Assembly (NCBI RefSeq): GCF_001557115.1
Contig: NZ_LSKQ01000008.1
Span: forward strand, 1-23,302
Reading direction: 5' to 3'
Origin: Erythrobacter sp. CCH5-A1
GTDB lineage: Bacteria > Pseudomonadota > Alphaproteobacteria > Sphingomonadales > Sphingomonadaceae
DNA: 23,302 nt
The notes beneath the pieces were generated by a model. The model ran no database searches, had not been told where the DNA came from, and saw only the letters and a list, made by a program, of their open reading frames with translations. Every line of letters starts with the position of its first letter. Position 1 is the first letter of the stretch. This document shows, in pieces, positions 21,355 to 23,302 of this stretch. The position numbers were made by a program, and so were the translations under genes.

Positions 21355-22071
21355 ATGGCCATCAAGGCCCGTCTCGATTCCCAGCCTGCCGCCCCGCCCG
21401 AAGGCAACCTGCGCGGTGCCCCGCGCCGCGCTCTGTGGCTGGAGACCAGCGGCTTTCTTGCCGATGCCGGCCCCGACGGGCTGGAGGCCAACGTCACGAT
21501 CCACAATATCTCGACCGCCGGGCTGCTGCTTGAGACCGCGCTGGTGCTGGCCGAGGGCGAGCAGCTTGCACTCGATCTGCCCGAAGCGGGCGCGGTGATC
21601 GCCACGGTGATGTGGCGTTCGGAGCATCTCTACGGCTGCGCCTTCGCCGCCCCGCTCACCGCCGCCGCGCTGGCGGCAGCGCAGCTTCAGGGCTTTGCGC
21701 CGGGCGTGCCGACGCGCCCGCACGCCCCGCCACACACTGGCGGCGGGGCGCTGGCGACCGGCGCTGCCAGCGGCGAAGGGCTCGGCCCCAGGCTCAACCG
21801 TCTCCGGCGCGAGGCGGGACTGACCCTCGCCGATGTCGCCGCTGCTTTGGGTGTCAGCAAGCCGACGGTGTGGGCCTGGGAGAAGGGCAAGGCCCGTCCG
21901 CTGCCCGAACGCCTCGATGCGATCGCGGGCGCTCTGGGCATCGACCCTGCACTGCTCGTCTCCGCTCCGGCCTCGCGCGAGATCGAGAGCGTGATCGCCG
22001 AATGCCGCGCGCGCATCGCCGAAGTCTGCGGCACCGCCCCGCAAGCGGTCAAAATCATGATAGAACTGTAA
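21355..22071 (+). CDS. PilZ-XRE fusion: predicted c-di-GMP-responsive transcription factor
   Basis: A 238-residue cytoplasmic protein. An N-terminal PilZ domain (about 15-115) carries both c-di-GMP-binding motifs: RxxxR at R20-R24 (RGAPR) and N/D-x-S-x-x-G at N51-G56 (NISTAG). WRSEHLYGCAF is the usual later PilZ strand. A Pro/Gly/Ala linker (about 116-142) leads to an XRE-type helix-turn-helix at about 143-201: LNRLRREAGLTLADVAAALG then VSKPTVWAWEKGKARPLPE. A short C-terminal helix follows (REIESVIAECRARIAEVC). It likely binds DNA in response to c-di-GMP; that is inference from the domains. The gene has its own promoter region and a leader hairpin. Confidence 0.9.
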   Translation: MAIKARLDSQPAAPPEGNLRGAPRRALWLETSGFLADAGPDGLEANVTIHNISTAGLLLETALVLAEGEQLALDLPEAGAVIATVMWRSEHLYGCAFAAPLTAAALAAAQLQGFAPGVPTRPHAPPHTGGGALATGAASGEGLGPRLNRLRREAGLTLADVAAALGVSKPTVWAWEKGKARPLPERLDAIAGALGIDPALLVSAPASREIESVIAECRARIAEVCGTAPQAVKIMIEL

Positions 22072-22113
22072 TCCGGGCCGGGTTCCCGAAGCTAGAAGCC
22101 CCTACCTACTGCG

Positions 22114-22127
22114 CCAATACGTATTGG
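22114..22127. promoter_or_regulatory. 14-bp perfect palindrome, candidate operator
   Basis: CCAATACGTATTGG is a perfect 14-bp palindrome, 43 bases after the PilZ-XRE stop and about 185 bases before the PAS/GGDEF-like gene. It lies at the left edge of an AT-rich intergenic segment. Perfect palindromes of this length fit dimeric XRE-type regulators, so the PilZ-XRE protein is an obvious candidate ligand. This is unproven. Confidence 0.5.
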
Positions 22128-22298
22128 ATGGGCTGCTCCAATGGAAAATTATGGTAAACGAAATCCGGAGGTGATTCGTTTTTTAGTCAAGTAAAGTTAC
22201 TTAACTAACAAAACACATAGTAGTCTTCGGGAAAACAGGGGAATGTTTTCTTATAGTCGAACCTTGTTAGTTACCGAGTAATTCTGACTAGGAGCGAG
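22128..22298. promoter_or_regulatory. AT-rich intergenic island upstream of the PAS/GGDEF-like gene
   Basis: A non-coding stretch whose core 22141-22260 contains 41 G/C in 120 bases (34 percent, counted directly), far below the flanking genes. It includes a weak 7-bp stem AAACGAA / TTCGTTT (22156-22162 / 22175-22181) followed by T residues, the inverted repeat AAGTAA-AG-TTACTT (22189-22202), and TTGTTA at about 22264 that could be a -35 element. It probably holds the promoter of the next gene. Only very short ORFs (up to 17 codons) are present. Confidence 0.6.
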
Positions 22299-23258
22299 TT
22301 GGCGAATCATTCGTTGGACCGCTGGGGCACTGTCGGCATGAAAATTGGTTTGAATGACGTCGAAGGTCATGTTCTGCATGGCCTGCTGGAAGAAACGTCC
22401 GGTGATATCGTGATCAGGCTCGACCGGCACGGTTTCATCGTCCACGCATCCGCGAACATCGCCGAACTGGGATCGGATCTCACCGCCGCGCTGTTGCCCC
22501 CGCACATCACCGATCTTGCCGCGCGCGATCACGCCGCTTTCCTTGGCGAACATGTCACGCGCGGGCTTGCCGGTTGCCAGCAGTTGGGATGGATCGAGTT
22601 TCCGGTGGTCGCCTGCGCCGATCGCGGCACGGTGCGCGAGGCGCATTTCCCGCGCTGGTATGCGCTCACGCTGAAGCCGATGTGCCTCCCCGACGGCACG
22701 CCCGACGGGGCGATGTGCCTGATGCGCTCGGTCCAGCAACTGCGCAGCCTCGAAGGCGAACTCCACGCGCGGGCGGTCACCGATCCGCTCACCGGCCTCG
22801 CCAACCGCACCGCCTTTTGCGCGAGCCTGAGGCGGCACCTGGCTTGCGGCGGCGGGCAGATGGTCGCGGTCTTCGCGGTCGACGCCATGCGCGCGCTGCT
22901 GCTGCAGTATGGCCAGCGCACCGCGGACGAGGTGCTGTGGGGGTTCGCCAAGTTCCTCGAGACCATGGCGCTCCCGGGCCACGAACTGGCGCAGCTCGAC
23001 GGCGAGCGTTTCGCGGTTCTGCTTCCCGAAATGACCGCAAGGGCGGCGCGCGAATGGGCCGAGGATGTGATCGAAACCTTCGCCGGGCTCGCCGCCCCGG
23101 CCTCGGCCAAGGCGCCGCAACTGACCGCCAGCGCGGGGCTGGCGCGGGTCGAATGCACGGTCGACTGGACCCTGCGCGAGGCCGAACTGGGCCTCGTGCT
23201 GGCGCGCGCGGGCGGCGGCCGGCAGGTCGCCGTGGCCGGGCACAGACGCGCCGCTTGA
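22299..23258 (+). CDS. PAS-like sensor with degenerate GGDEF domain
   Basis: A 319-residue cytoplasmic protein without membrane helices. Residues about 25-145 look like a PAS domain (DIVIRLDRHGFIVHASANIA; WYALTLKPMCLPDG). A linker helix leads to a GGDEF-type domain (from about 155: AVTDPLTGLANRTAF). The signature is DGERF (LDGERFAVLLPE, 233-243) instead of GGDEF, and the upstream metal and substrate positions are altered (FAVDAMRALLLQYG, where active enzymes have DIDxFKxxND). It is therefore probably not a cyclase but may bind GTP or partners. I chose the TTG at 22299 because AGGAG lies 4 bases upstream; ATG 22338 is the alternative. Its last four codons and stop lie inside a perfect inverted repeat. 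Confidence 0.88.
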   Translation: MANHSLDRWGTVGMKIGLNDVEGHVLHGLLEETSGDIVIRLDRHGFIVHASANIAELGSDLTAALLPPHITDLAARDHAAFLGEHVTRGLAGCQQLGWIEFPVVACADRGTVREAHFPRWYALTLKPMCLPDGTPDGAMCLMRSVQQLRSLEGELHARAVTDPLTGLANRTAFCASLRRHLACGGGQMVAVFAVDAMRALLLQYGQRTADEVLWGFAKFLETMALPGHELAQLDGERFAVLLPEMTARAAREWAEDVIETFAGLAAPASAKAPQLTASAGLARVECTVDWTLREAELGLVLARAGGGRQVAVAGHRRAA

Positions 23259-23302
23259 TTTGCGATCGCGCTAGCGCGCGATCGCAAATCAAGCGGCGCG
23301 TC
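23245..23302. repeat. 58-base perfect hairpin ending exactly at the window edge
   Basis: Two 27-bp arms, the left beginning GACGCGCCGCTTG and the right ending CAAGCGGCGCGTC, are perfect reverse complements around a 4-base TAGC loop. The left arm contains the last codons and TGA of the PAS/GGDEF-like gene. The right arm ends on the last base of the window. There is no T-run after the stem. It may be a real bidirectional hairpin or a fold-back artefact at a contig end. Confidence 0.9.

Noticed and set aside
19903..22044. A 713-codon open frame on the minus strand
   Set aside because: It is antisense to lysC and the PilZ-XRE gene, with shadow-like Asp/His/Arg/Ala composition and no recognisable domain.
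22156..22183. A possible intrinsic terminator: stem AAACGAA / TTCGTTT followed by T residues
   Set aside because: The stem is short and AT-rich with a 12-base loop, too weak to call a terminator with confidence.
22141..22194. A 17-codon ORF in the AT-rich island (a possible leader peptide)
   Set aside because: No convincing Shine-Dalgarno precedes it and its length is well within chance; it cannot be supported from sequence alone.

Overview
The window looks like a chromosomal stretch from a GC-rich alphaproteobacterium, most likely Sphingomonadales and probably Erythrobacteraceae-like. The reasons are the strong G/C third-position bias, a GapR (DUF2312) gene, the alphaproteobacterial MLSAESAAG form of pyruvate kinase, and a yebC-ruvC neighbourhood. 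I infer this from gene families; no 16S or tRNA gene is present. No phage, insertion sequence, CRISPR array or RNA gene was seen.

Layout. (1) 45-3561, minus strand: a valine/branched-chain acyl-CoA operon (acyl-CoA dehydrogenase, VOC protein, 3-hydroxyisobutyryl-CoA hydrolase, enoyl-CoA hydratase), interrupted by an imperfect inverted-repeat element at 856-943. (2) 3700-4068, plus: a small CxxC protein of unknown role. (3) 4058-5875, minus: a four-gene operon, every junction an ATGA overlap (I78 inhibitor-like lipoprotein, RidA family, DUF1214, DUF1254). (4) 5971-9404, minus: a FecR-domain secreted protein followed by a CHASE2 / degenerate GGDEF / intact EAL protein, divergent from a TpsB-type (ShlB/FhaC) outer-membrane transporter at 9550-11196. 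(5) Pyruvate kinase (minus, 11220-12680), divergent from a plus-strand run: DUF1244, gapR, a YbjQ/UPF0145 protein with a palindromic operator, an unknown protein coupled to an AAC(3)-I-like acetyltransferase. (6) A CPBP membrane protease (minus) back to back with yebC, a secreted unknown, ruvC, a second copy of the inverted repeat, a YffB/Spx-like ArsC-family protein and a glycerophosphodiester phosphodiesterase. (7) A small lipoprotein, convergent ubiG, then lysC. (8) 21217-23302: a PilZ-XRE fusion, a strikingly AT-rich intergenic island with a 14-bp perfect palindrome, and a PAS-like/degenerate GGDEF protein. The window ends exactly at the end of a 27-bp perfect stem.

The most interesting theme is cyclic-di-GMP. 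The window holds one EAL enzyme with its catalytic set intact, two GGDEF domains whose signatures are destroyed, and a PilZ domain with both c-di-GMP-binding motifs fused to a DNA-binding domain. Exact copies of a CtrA-like half-site (TTAACCAT) lie in the promoter regions of the fecR/CHASE2 genes and the PilZ-XRE gene. The PilZ-XRE protein with the palindrome downstream of it is the best candidate for an undescribed regulatory module. The rest is mostly well-known housekeeping and catabolic metabolism.
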